DNA from: Dyella sp. RRB7
GTDB lineage: Bacteria; Pseudomonadota; Gammaproteobacteria; Xanthomonadales; Rhodanobacteraceae
Direction: 5' to 3'
Assembly: GCF_022761115.1 (NCBI RefSeq)
Contig: NZ_JAKWJS010000006.1
Location: forward strand, 1 to 64,000
Length of the DNA: 64,000 nt
Made by a program: the position numbers and the translations under genes. Numbering within the stretch: the first letter of the stretch is position 1; every line of letters starts with the position of its first letter. Below the pieces are notes generated by a model. The model was not told the DNA's origin, did not search any database, and was given only the letters and a program-made list of their open reading frames with translations. Shown piece by piece: positions 57,401 to 64,000 of the stretch.

Positions 57401-58112
57401 TGGATTCGCGGGTGTCGGCAAACGGTTTGGTGTGACCCTCGATGCGCAGCGGGCTGCCGTCCACCCGCATGGCCAGCAGCGGCTGAACGAATACATCGGT
57501 GTCGCTGGGCAGGTTGGCGATGAAGGGAATGCCGAGCTCCAGTTGCTCGACATGATGGCTGGCCTTCATGGCCTGATCGTCGAACTGGATGTCGCCGTTG
57601 TGCACGCTGATGTTGGACAGCGCGAAACGTGTCGGCGGTGCGTTTGGGTCCGACGGCTTGGCATTGAAGCGGTCGATGATGTCGCTGAAGTTGAAGCGCT
57701 GGTCCGCTGTGCGCACGATGCGGACCTGCGGATGTTGCAGGCTGAGCTCGTCCAGCACCGGCGCCAGGCGGAACACCGAGCCCCACGAGGCGTTGACCAC
57801 CGCCTGGTCGACATCCACGAAGGCCGATTTGCCGTCACGGTCGGCGATGTGCAGCCGATCCAGTTCCAGCCTCAGCGTATACGGGTTGAGATGCACCGCG
57901 CCCAGCGTCACCGGGCGTTGCAGCGCCGCGCTGGCGCGGCTTTCGATCTGGCTGCGGATGATGGATGGCGCGGCGAAGAAGCCGAGCAGCCCGAAGATCA
58001 CCAGCACGATGGCCAGGATCAGCAGCGTCTTGCGGACGCGATGGGAGCGATAAAGGGTGAGGGCGCGGTCGCGTCCCGCGGCCAAATGGGGATTGCCGAA
58101 GAGATCAGCCAT
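54456..58112 (-). CDS. Giant DUF748 (AsmA-like) envelope protein with OmpA-like C-terminus
   Basis: 1218 residues. One N-terminal membrane anchor (LLILAIVLVIFGLLGFFAAPSII, about 30-52) followed by a very long beta-rich periplasmic region in repeated AsmA/DUF748 style (HLNPYTLRLELDRLHIAD, LTGNLQLDDFVLNSS). The last 170 residues contain AFGGGNHEDLGYVEFDPGSDVLNAQAQERLGKIVAML, an OmpA-like domain fragment. AsmA-like proteins are thought to bridge the periplasm in lipid transport; that role here is inference. Between tdh and kbl, 69 bp upstream of kbl. Confidence 0.85.
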   Translation of the reverse strand: MADLFGNPHLAAGRDRALTLYRSHRVRKTLLILAIVLVIFGLLGFFAAPSIIRSQIESRASAALQRPVTLGAVHLNPYTLRLELDRLHIADRDGKSAFVDVDQAVVNASWGSVFRLAPVLDELSLQHPQVRIVRTADQRFNFSDIIDRFNAKPSDPNAPPTRFALSNISVHNGDIQFDDQAMKASHHVEQLELGIPFIANLPSDTDVFVQPLLAMRVDGSPLRIEGHTKPFADTRESTVSFTLDHMDLSRYMGYAPTTLPVAIPKGLLSGTLDLHFVQVKPTPQLQLTGNLQLDDFVLNSSHDQPILSLGRAQAQLIDVQPLVSRYQLGTVKLERMELFYTLDAQGHSNFDTLTSSPTPADADKKAPPMDLRIAALLLDGNAVHYTNPTQDKLDLTSLHGSLQGLSMLAAPPAKLDLAGQLFGGDISAKGTLDLAASKLIASLGLKQVDMQPLQAIAYQGLAARISKGKLDADGQLELDWGKAVNVHLADAHNTITDFALEPQSKGHNAPVAWNKLDIEIKLIDLASRQAALGTVMADGLALDVLRDPRKRITLLELFAAKHPAHKAAVADTGPPWHWSVDHIGFDNGAIDFTDQAAGGKPVKIRVQSLKGGMDNLSDKLNEPRALELEGSAGKGSFSASGKLQPVPAVADIQLATKQLDISPFESYISVPLNVTLSSARISSNGKLHYDGRGAEPKLNYRGNVALEQVRVQDKLTGDDFLRWRTLSGSNVNVDYGTGTPRVRIGGLVLSSFYARMIVNADGKLNLSDVVAKPEEAPVSVTRADTTSPAATAAPKPQTSGTTTTASVPAAPSAPAADIHLGGITLVNGQLNYTDNFIKPNYTANLTKLTGKIGAFGTTPGDPPADLSVQAALDDNSPVDIDGTINPLQPVAFLDIKGKANEVELTRLTAYSTRYTGYPITAGKLTVDVHYMLDQRKLNADNHIFITQLTFGDRDESPGIKHLPVKLAVALLKDTQGNIDVDVPVSGSLDDPQFSMGGLIWRAIGNLIAKAATAPFRLLGAAFGGGNHEDLGYVEFDPGSDVLNAQAQERLGKIVAMLNQKTTLNLDIIGRVDPSKDEDGLRKFTVDTMVRRQKALDQSGKNTDTSDAALAAVNVTPDEYETYLKRAYKDDDFKNKPKNIIGLKKSLEPDEMRSLMETNVAVDDKAMHELAERRAAAVQAWFKGKLDDKRVSLKDPKLNADGIDDKGATTRVEFGLHQG

Positions 58113-58299
58113 GCCGACGACGCTCCAGTGACATCGCGTGCCGACCGTGCGAGGCCCTCACGGCCCGGCACCTTCACAATCCCGGCGATTCTGTCGGCCG
58201 CCCTGGTCGCAGTGTACTAGGGCGGCCTTGTCCACAGAACGGCCCGATACGCCGACGAAGCCGGCGCAAAGCTCGATTATGTGATGGTTTCGTGCAGGC

Positions 58300-59334
58300 T
58301 CAGGACCAGGAGCAGACCACCTTGCCGCACTTGCCGGCGTCCATCAGGTCGAAGCCCTTCTGGAAGTCGTCGATGTGGATCTGGTGGGTGAGCACCTTCT
58401 GCAGCGGGAAACCGGTGAGCACCATCTGGGTCATCTTGTACCAGGTCTCGTACATGCGGCGGCCGTAGATGCCCTGCAGGGTGAGGCCCTTGAAGATCAC
58501 CTTGTCCCAGTCGATGCCGGCGCCGCGGGGCATGATGCCGAGCATGGCGACCTTGCCGCCGTGGTACATGCATTCGAGCATGTCGTTGAAGGCGCGCGGG
58601 TTGCCGCTCATTTCCAGGCCCACGTCGAAGCCCTCCATGTGCAGGTCCTTCATCACGTCCTTCAGCGACTGGTTGGCCACGTTCACCACGCGGGTGGCGC
58701 CCATGTCGGCGGCCAGCTTGAGGCGGTAGTCGTTGATGTCGGTGACCACCACGTTGCGCGCGCCCACGTGCTTGGCGATGCCGGCGGCGATGATGCCGAT
58801 GGGGCCGGCGCCGGTGATCAGCACGTCTTCGCCGATCAGGTCGAACTCCAGCGCGCAGTGCGCGGCGTTGCCGTAGGGGTCGAAGAAGGCGGCCAGCTCG
58901 GACGGAATCTGGTCCGGGATCGGCCACAGGTTCGAGGCCGGCATGGTCATGTACTCGGCGAATGCGCCATTGCGGTTCACGCCGATGCCGATGGTGTTCG
59001 GGCACAGGTGCTGGCGGCCGGCGCGGCAGTTGCGGCAGTGGCCGCACACGATGTGGCCCTCGGCCGAGACGCGGTCGCCGATCTTGTAGCCGGTCACGCC
59101 CGGGCCGATCTCCACGATGCGGCCGACGAATTCATGGCCGATGGTCAGGCCGGGCTTGATGGTGCGCTGCGACCAGTCGTCCCACTTGTAGATGTGCAGG
59201 TCGGTGCCGCAGATCGCGGTCTTTTCCATCTTGATCAGCACTTCGTTGGCGCCGACCTCGGGGACGGGCACTTCTTCCATCCAGATGCCCTGCTCGGGCT
59301 TGCGCTTGACCAGGGCTTTCATCGTCTGAGGCAT
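58300..59334 (-). CDS. tdh: L-threonine 3-dehydrogenase
   Basis: 344 residues, zinc medium-chain dehydrogenase. Oxidises threonine to 2-amino-3-ketobutyrate. Catalytic zinc residues in [13 protein letters not shown] and [12 protein letters not shown], structural zinc cysteines in [15 protein letters not shown], and the NAD-binding [15 protein letters not shown]. First of the tdh - DUF748 - kbl run on the minus strand; the 187 bp after it may hold a separate promoter. Confidence 0.95.
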   Translation of the reverse strand: MPQTMKALVKRKPEQGIWMEEVPVPEVGANEVLIKMEKTAICGTDLHIYKWDDWSQRTIKPGLTIGHEFVGRIVEIGPGVTGYKIGDRVSAEGHIVCGHCRNCRAGRQHLCPNTIGIGVNRNGAFAEYMTMPASNLWPIPDQIPSELAAFFDPYGNAAHCALEFDLIGEDVLITGAGPIGIIAAGIAKHVGARNVVVTDINDYRLKLAADMGATRVVNVANQSLKDVMKDLHMEGFDVGLEMSGNPRAFNDMLECMYHGGKVAMLGIMPRGAGIDWDKVIFKGLTLQGIYGRRMYETWYKMTQMVLTGFPLQKVLTHQIHIDDFQKGFDLMDAGKCGKVVCSWS

Positions 59335-59475
59335 GGGGTTTCCGTGGGGAAGGGCGGGGAAACGGTCATTATAGAAGGCGGGGCGCCGCACCGGCTTCGT
59401 GCACTGCAGCGTTGCCGACGGGCCTGCCACGGATTATGGTCGCAAGTTTATGCGATCGCCCGCAGGGAACGAACG

Positions 59476-61644
59476 ATGCGACCGAACAACGCGCTGCTCG
59501 CCGCAGCGATGGGACTGGCCATGGCTACTACCGCTCAAGCCGATGAAGGGATGTGGATGCCCTCGCAACTGCCGTCCATCGGCAAACAGCTGCGCGCCGC
59601 CGGCTACCAGGGCAACCCGGCCGACCTGGCCGATCTCACCAAGGCGCCGCTCAGTGCGGTGGTGAAGGTGGGCGGCGCGACCGGCGCGTTCGTCAGCGGC
59701 GATGGCCTGGTGCTTACCAATCACCACGTGGCTTTCGGCGTCATCCAGTACAACAGCAATGCGCAGCGCGACCTGATCCAGGACGGTTTCGTGTCGCATG
59801 ACCGGGCGGAAGAGCTGCCGGCCAATCCGGATTTCCGCCTGCGCGTCACCACCGGTTTCGACAAGGTGACCGAGCAGGTGCTGGCGGCGGCCAGGGGCAA
59901 GACCGGGCGCGCCTATTTCGATGCCGTGGACGCCAGCAGCAAGGCGCTGGTGGCCGAGTGCGAACGCGAGCCGGGCATGCGCTGCAGCGTGGTGAACATG
60001 TTCTATGGCAGCGACTTCTACCTGGTGAAGCAACTGGAACTGCGTGACGTGCGCCTGGTGTATGCGCCGCCGCGCGCCATCGGCAATTACGGCGACGACG
60101 TGGACAACTTCGTATGGCCCCGCCACGCCGGCGATTTCACCGTGCTGCGCGCCTACGTGGGGCCGGATGGCAAGCCCGCGGATTACGCCAAGGACAACGT
60201 GCCGTATCACCCGCCTGCTCATCTGCAGGTTGCCAGGCAGGGCGTGCATGCGGGCGATTTCGTGATGCTGGCGGGTTATCCGGGCATCACCTATCGCCAT
60301 CGCACCGCGGCCGAGTTCGCCGATCAGGTGCTGTGGCGGCTGCCCACCTCGGTGCAGGTGATGCAGCAGCTGCAGGAGGTGATTGAGGATGCCGGCCGCG
60401 AGGACCGCCAGGCAGCCATCCGCTACGCCTCGCAACTGCAATCGCTGAAGAACGGCATCAAGCGCTTCATTGGCGAGCTGGACGGTTTGCGTCGCAGCGA
60501 CGCGGCCGCCATCCGGCGCAAGGACGAGGACGCCATGCTGGCGTGGCTGGCGACGCAGCCGACGGCGGCCACCTTGCGCCCGCAGATCGATCAGGTGAAT
60601 CAGCTCATTGCCGCCGGCAACGCCACGCGTGAACGCGATCTGCTATTGGGCCTGGTGCAATCGCAGACGCAGCTGCTGCGTTCGGCGCTGATCCTGCAGC
60701 GTCTCGCGCACGAGCGCGGCAAGCCGGATGCGCAACGCGAAGCCGGCTACCAGCAGCGCGACGAGGATTTCGCCGCCGGCACGTTGCGGCAGGTGCAACG
60801 CCGCTTCGACCCGGCGGTGGAAAAGCAGCTCTTGGGCGCGCTGTTGACGCGTTACCAGAAATTGCCCGATGCCCAGCGCCTGCCAGAGTTCGACGCCGCC
60901 TTTGGTCGCACACCGGCCGAGCTGAAGACCAGGCTCGATCGTGTCTATGCCACGACCCGGCTGGGCGACGAGGCACAGCGCTTGCAGTGGTTGCAGGCCG
61001 AGCCCGCCGCCGTGGCCAGGTCGGACGATGCGCTGCTGGCCCTGGCCGCCCAGCTGCAGCCCGCGCTGCTGCGTATCGAGGATGAGCGCAAGGCGCGCGA
61101 AGGCGATCTGCTGCGCCTGCGCCCCGCCTATATGGCGGCGCTTATGGCCTATCGCGAGCAGCAGGGGCGCGCGGTCTATCCGGATGCCAACGCCACCCTT
61201 CGCGTCAGCTACGGCAAGGTGACCCCGCTGGCGCCGCGTGATGCGGTGACCTACGAGCCACTCACCACCACCGCCGGCATCGTCGAGAAGAACACCGGCG
61301 TGCAGCCATTCGATGCACCCAGGCCGCTGCTCGACGCCATCGCGAAAGGCGACTACCAGGGCTATGCCGATGCGAGGACCGGCGCGATGCCGGTGGATTT
61401 CCTCAGCAACCTGGACACCACCGGTGGCAACTCCGGTTCGCCGGTGCTCAATGCGAAGGGCGAACTGGTCGGGCTCAACTTCGATAGCAACTGGGAAGCG
61501 GTAAGCGCCAGCTGGATGTTCGACCCGCGCTACAAGCGCGCCATCCACGTGGACATGCGCTACATGCGCTGGTTGATGGACAAGGTCTATCCGGCGCCAC
61601 AGCTGCTGAAGGAGCTGGGCGTGCCGGCCCACGAATCGCGCTGA
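59476..61644 (+). CDS. S46-family dipeptidyl-peptidase
   Basis: 722 residues with a signal peptide (LLAAAMGLAMATTAQA). Periplasmic serine exopeptidase removing N-terminal dipeptides. Chymotrypsin-like catalytic set: His83/84 in LVLTNHHVAFG, Asp in NFVWPRHAGDF region, Ser653 in TTGGNSGSPVLN; N-terminus-binding FDSNWE near 670. The family is common in non-fermenting Xanthomonadales and Bacteroidetes and feeds growth on peptides. Side-chain preference (DPP7-like or DPP11-like) cannot be settled by eye. The open frame runs much farther upstream, antisense to tdh, and is discarded. Confidence 0.92.
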   Translation: MRPNNALLAAAMGLAMATTAQADEGMWMPSQLPSIGKQLRAAGYQGNPADLADLTKAPLSAVVKVGGATGAFVSGDGLVLTNHHVAFGVIQYNSNAQRDLIQDGFVSHDRAEELPANPDFRLRVTTGFDKVTEQVLAAARGKTGRAYFDAVDASSKALVAECEREPGMRCSVVNMFYGSDFYLVKQLELRDVRLVYAPPRAIGNYGDDVDNFVWPRHAGDFTVLRAYVGPDGKPADYAKDNVPYHPPAHLQVARQGVHAGDFVMLAGYPGITYRHRTAAEFADQVLWRLPTSVQVMQQLQEVIEDAGREDRQAAIRYASQLQSLKNGIKRFIGELDGLRRSDAAAIRRKDEDAMLAWLATQPTAATLRPQIDQVNQLIAAGNATRERDLLLGLVQSQTQLLRSALILQRLAHERGKPDAQREAGYQQRDEDFAAGTLRQVQRRFDPAVEKQLLGALLTRYQKLPDAQRLPEFDAAFGRTPAELKTRLDRVYATTRLGDEAQRLQWLQAEPAAVARSDDALLALAAQLQPALLRIEDERKAREGDLLRLRPAYMAALMAYREQQGRAVYPDANATLRVSYGKVTPLAPRDAVTYEPLTTTAGIVEKNTGVQPFDAPRPLLDAIAKGDYQGYADARTGAMPVDFLSNLDTTGGNSGSPVLNAKGELVGLNFDSNWEAVSASWMFDPRYKRAIHVDMRYMRWLMDKVYPAPQLLKELGVPAHESR

Positions 61645-61761
61645 ATCACGCCATGCCGCCTGTCCACCGCGCGGTCGCGAAGCCTGTGGTTTTCACATGG
61701 GTTTCATCGTCGTAGGCATGCAGTAATGCCCCATCGCTTTTGAGTTCACCCATGGGAGCGG

Positions 61762-62526
61762 ATGTCCATGCATAGCCATGAAGATAGCTGCGGCACGCCG
61801 GTTGTCGCGGACGGTGGCCGCCGTACGATCCTCAAGTCCGCGTTGGGCCTGGCGGCCGTGACGGCCGTGGGTGCGCTGCCCTGGGCGTTGCCCGGCCTGG
61901 TCGAGGCCGCGGCGCTTACCAAGGCGCAGCGCGACAAGATGACCCCGGACCAGATCATCGACGTGGCCAAGGCGGGTAACGAGCGTTTCCGCGCCGGCAA
62001 AACGGACACGCACGATTACCTCGCGCAGAAGCGGGCCAGCGCCAGCGGCCAGTATCCGGCCGCGGTGATCCTCAGTTGCATCGACTCGCGCGCACCGGCC
62101 GAGATCATTCTCGATACCGGCATTGGCGACACCTTCAACGCACGCGTGGCTGGCAATATCGCCAGCGACGACGTACTCGGCAGCCTGGAGTTCGCCTGTG
62201 CGCTGGCCGGCTCCAAGGTGGTGCTGGTGATGGGGCATACCGCCTGCGGCGCCATCAAGGGCGCCATCGACAATGCCAAGCTCGGCAACCTCACCGGATT
62301 GCTCGACAAGATCAAGCCTGCGGTCGCGGCCACCCAGTACAGCGGTGAGCGCACCAGCAAGAACAATGCGTTCGTCGACGCCGTCGCCACCACCAACGTG
62401 CGCCTGACCATGGATGAGATCCGCAGGCGCAGCGAAGTGCTGGCCGGCTTGGAGAAGGACGGCAAGATCAAGATCGTGGGTGCGATGTACCACCTGGTGG
62501 GCGGCGAGGTGGTGTTCCTGGATTGA
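61762..62526 (+). CDS. Beta-class carbonic anhydrase with Tat-like signal
   Basis: 254 residues. The zinc ligands are Cys in LSCIDSRAP and His-x2-Cys in MGHTACGA; the Asp-Arg dyad is in the same CIDSR motif. The start carries GRRTILKSALGLAAVTAVGALPWAL, a twin-arginine export signal, so the enzyme is probably periplasmic, unlike the usual cytoplasmic Can-type. Hydrates CO2 to bicarbonate. Confidence 0.9.
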   Translation: MSMHSHEDSCGTPVVADGGRRTILKSALGLAAVTAVGALPWALPGLVEAAALTKAQRDKMTPDQIIDVAKAGNERFRAGKTDTHDYLAQKRASASGQYPAAVILSCIDSRAPAEIILDTGIGDTFNARVAGNIASDDVLGSLEFACALAGSKVVLVMGHTACGAIKGAIDNAKLGNLTGLLDKIKPAVAATQYSGERTSKNNAFVDAVATTNVRLTMDEIRRRSEVLAGLEKDGKIKIVGAMYHLVGGEVVFLD

Positions 62527-62596
62527 GGCGACGCGCTTGCGGCAATGGATGGCGCGGAGGCAGGCACGATGCCGGCTTCACCACTAGAATTCGCGG

Positions 62597-63568
62597 ATGC
62601 CGATCGACCAGCGCCCGCTTGCCGTATTCCTGATGGGCCCGACGGCGTCGGGCAAGACGGCGCTTGCCTGCGCGCTCAGCGATCGCTTTGCGGTGGATCT
62701 GGTCAGTGTCGATTCGGCACTGGTCTATCGCGGCATGGATATCGGCACGGCCAAGCCCGACGCGGCCATGCTCGCGCGCTATCCGCATCGGTTGATCGAC
62801 ATCCGCGATCCGGCGGCGCCGTATTCGGCGGCTGATTTTCGCCACGATGCCATGGCCGCCATGCACGACATCACGTCGCAGGGCAGGGTGCCGTTGCTGG
62901 TCGGCGGTACCGGCCTGTACTTCCGCGCGCTGCAGCAGGGGTTGTCGCAGTTGCCCGAGGCCGATCCCGTCATCCGCGAGCGTCTTGCCGCGGAAGCCGC
63001 GACGGTCGGCTGGCCGGCCCTGCATGCACGCCTGCGGCAGCTGGACGCGGCAGCGGCCGGTCGCATCGGTCCCAACGATGCGCAGCGCATCCAGCGTGCG
63101 CTTGAAGTGATCGGGCTGACCGGGCGCCCGCTGTCCGAACAGCAGCAGGGTGGCAGTGGACAGCGTTTTCCGTGGCGCGTGCTCAAGCTGGCGCTGCTGC
63201 CGTCGGACCGGACGCCGCTGCACCAGCGCATCGCGCAACGTTTCGATGCCATGCTCGCGGCCGGATTCCTGGACGAGGTACGTGCGTTGCGTGCGCGGGG
63301 CGACCTGCACGCGGATCTTCCGGCGATCCGGGCGGTCGGCTATCGGCAGGCGTGGGAGCATCTGGATGGCCAGACGAGTGCCGCCGAGTTTCGCGATCGC
63401 GGCATCTTCGCCACACGCCAGCTGGCCAAGCGGCAGATCACCTGGCTGCGCGGTGAGCTCGATGCGCGTGTGCTCGACCCTGACCGAGCGGGTTGGCAGG
63501 GGCTTGCCGAGGATGCCTTGCAACTGTTTCTGGAAGGGGGCGAAGAGGCGCGGGAGCGGGTCGTCTAA
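62597..63568 (+). CDS. miaA: tRNA dimethylallyltransferase
   Basis: 323 residues. Adds the isoprenoid group to A37 of tRNAs reading UNN codons. P-loop [27 protein letters not shown], and [11 protein letters not shown] are diagnostic. Followed by hfq, an order conserved in gammaproteobacteria. Confidence 0.97.
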   Translation: MPIDQRPLAVFLMGPTASGKTALACALSDRFAVDLVSVDSALVYRGMDIGTAKPDAAMLARYPHRLIDIRDPAAPYSAADFRHDAMAAMHDITSQGRVPLLVGGTGLYFRALQQGLSQLPEADPVIRERLAAEAATVGWPALHARLRQLDAAAAGRIGPNDAQRIQRALEVIGLTGRPLSEQQQGGSGQRFPWRVLKLALLPSDRTPLHQRIAQRFDAMLAAGFLDEVRALRARGDLHADLPAIRAVGYRQAWEHLDGQTSAAEFRDRGIFATRQLAKRQITWLRGELDARVLDPDRAGWQGLAEDALQLFLEGGEEARERVV

Positions 63569-63630
63569 ACGTCTTTTTCACACCTGGCGGAAGCGTGCAT
63601 TTTCTCTTTCATCAACGATTTAAAAGTGGT

Positions 63631-63636
63631 TAATAT
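63631..63636 (+). promoter_or_regulatory. AT-rich promoter candidate upstream of hfq
   Basis: TAATAT inside the AT-rich stretch 63617-63642, about 75 bp before the hfq start. It suggests that hfq has its own promoter besides read-through from miaA. No clear -35. Confidence 0.35.
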
Positions 63637-63708
63637 TCATTCGCCTTGGGCCGGGGCGCCGTGCGCGTCTTTTCTCCGGCCCGTCCGTTCGCGAGGGGAG
63701 AACAACAA

Positions 63709-63978
63709 ATGTCCAAAGGGCAGTCATTGCAAGATCCATTTTTGAACGCACTGCGTCGGGAACGTGTCCCGGTCGCCATTTACCTGGTCAACGGCATCAA
63801 GCTTCAGGGCACGATCGAGTCCTTCGATCAGTTCGTGGTGCTGCTGCGCAACCAGGTCAGCCAGATGGTCTACAAGCATGCCATCTCCACCGTAGTGCCC
63901 AGCCGCAACGTGCGCATGGGCAATGGCCACGACGGTCACCCCGACGCATCGGTCGCTGCGTCCGACACCGAAGGTTGA
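63709..63978 (+). CDS. hfq: RNA chaperone Hfq
   Basis: 89 residues. Sm-like ring that pairs small RNAs with mRNAs. Sm1 is [25 protein letters not shown] and the Sm2 hallmark is [12 protein letters not shown]; the opening [17 protein letters not shown] is canonical. A short acidic-histidine tail ([19 protein letters not shown]) follows. ATG preceded by GAGGGGAGAA; an upstream in-frame ATG is rejected. Confidence 0.97.
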   Translation: MSKGQSLQDPFLNALRRERVPVAIYLVNGIKLQGTIESFDQFVVLLRNQVSQMVYKHAISTVVPSRNVRMGNGHDGHPDASVAASDTEG

Positions 63979-64000
63979 TTCTGCGGGCGTGACGACCCAT

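Noticed and set aside
53250-58220. A 1656-codon open frame on the plus strand
   Set aside because: It lies antisense to kbl and the DUF748 gene, both clear genes; its composition (Val/Gly/Arg/His-rich, no domains) is that of an antisense shadow in GC-rich DNA.

Overview
The window looks like a chromosomal segment of a GC-rich gammaproteobacterium of the Xanthomonadales, most probably Rhodanobacteraceae (Dyella, Rhodanobacter or Luteibacter type). The basis is gene content and order: miaA-hfq at the right end, an S46 dipeptidyl-peptidase, DUF1800/DUF1501 pairs, tandem OmpA porins, TonB-dependent receptors, and REP-like hairpins built on GTCATTCCCGC. No rRNA, tRNA or CRISPR array was recognised.

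Layout. (1) 1-6.9 kb is an accessory island, visibly less GC-rich than the rest. It holds a Tn7-like transposition module (TnsA-TnsB fusion, TnsC, TniQ, a small ribbon-helix-helix protein), then a chimeric ORF in which an Imm74-like gene runs into an IS30-family transposase, then a cluster of 16-bp repeats that may be the transposon end. (2) 6.9-16.4 kb is housekeeping and envelope genes: a PadR regulator with its membrane partner, a DUF1800-DUF1501 export-signal operon, a methyltransferase, a LytTR regulator, an M48 peptidase and typA. (3) 16.8-27.7 kb holds a GntP permease and then what looks like a polyhydroxyalkanoate-utilisation locus: TonB receptor, secreted PHB-depolymerase-like esterase, transporter-like hybrid histidine kinase, LuxR response regulator and a 3-hydroxybutyrate-oligomer hydrolase lipoprotein. 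(4) 27.8-32.2 kb: cyclophilin, YidB-like, GlsB-like, aminotransferase, malate dehydrogenase and a small lipoprotein.

(5) 32.3-49.5 kb is a full methylcitrate (propionate) locus: prpE, a helix-turn-helix/citrate-synthase fusion transcribed divergently from prpB-prpC, and farther on acnD-prpF and prpD. Embedded in it, between prpC and prpF, is a five-gene secretion cluster (38.2-42.5 kb): a Gly-rich repeat protein, two small exported proteins, a C39 cysteine peptidase and an outer-membrane barrel with a coiled-coil N-terminus. Its order and architecture match the Fap functional-amyloid system (FapC/B - FapD - FapE - FapF) but the subunits are strongly diverged. Two of the exported proteins carry double-glycine motifs of the kind C39 peptidases cut, and three share a C-terminal QN-x-x-x-L/I-V-Q-type motif. 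This is the most interesting system in the window.

(6) 49.5-64 kb: two tandem OmpA-family porins duplicated with promoter and leader, a pseudouridine synthase, the threonine-degradation pair tdh and kbl separated by a giant DUF748 protein, an S46 peptidase, a Tat-type beta-carbonic anhydrase, miaA and hfq.
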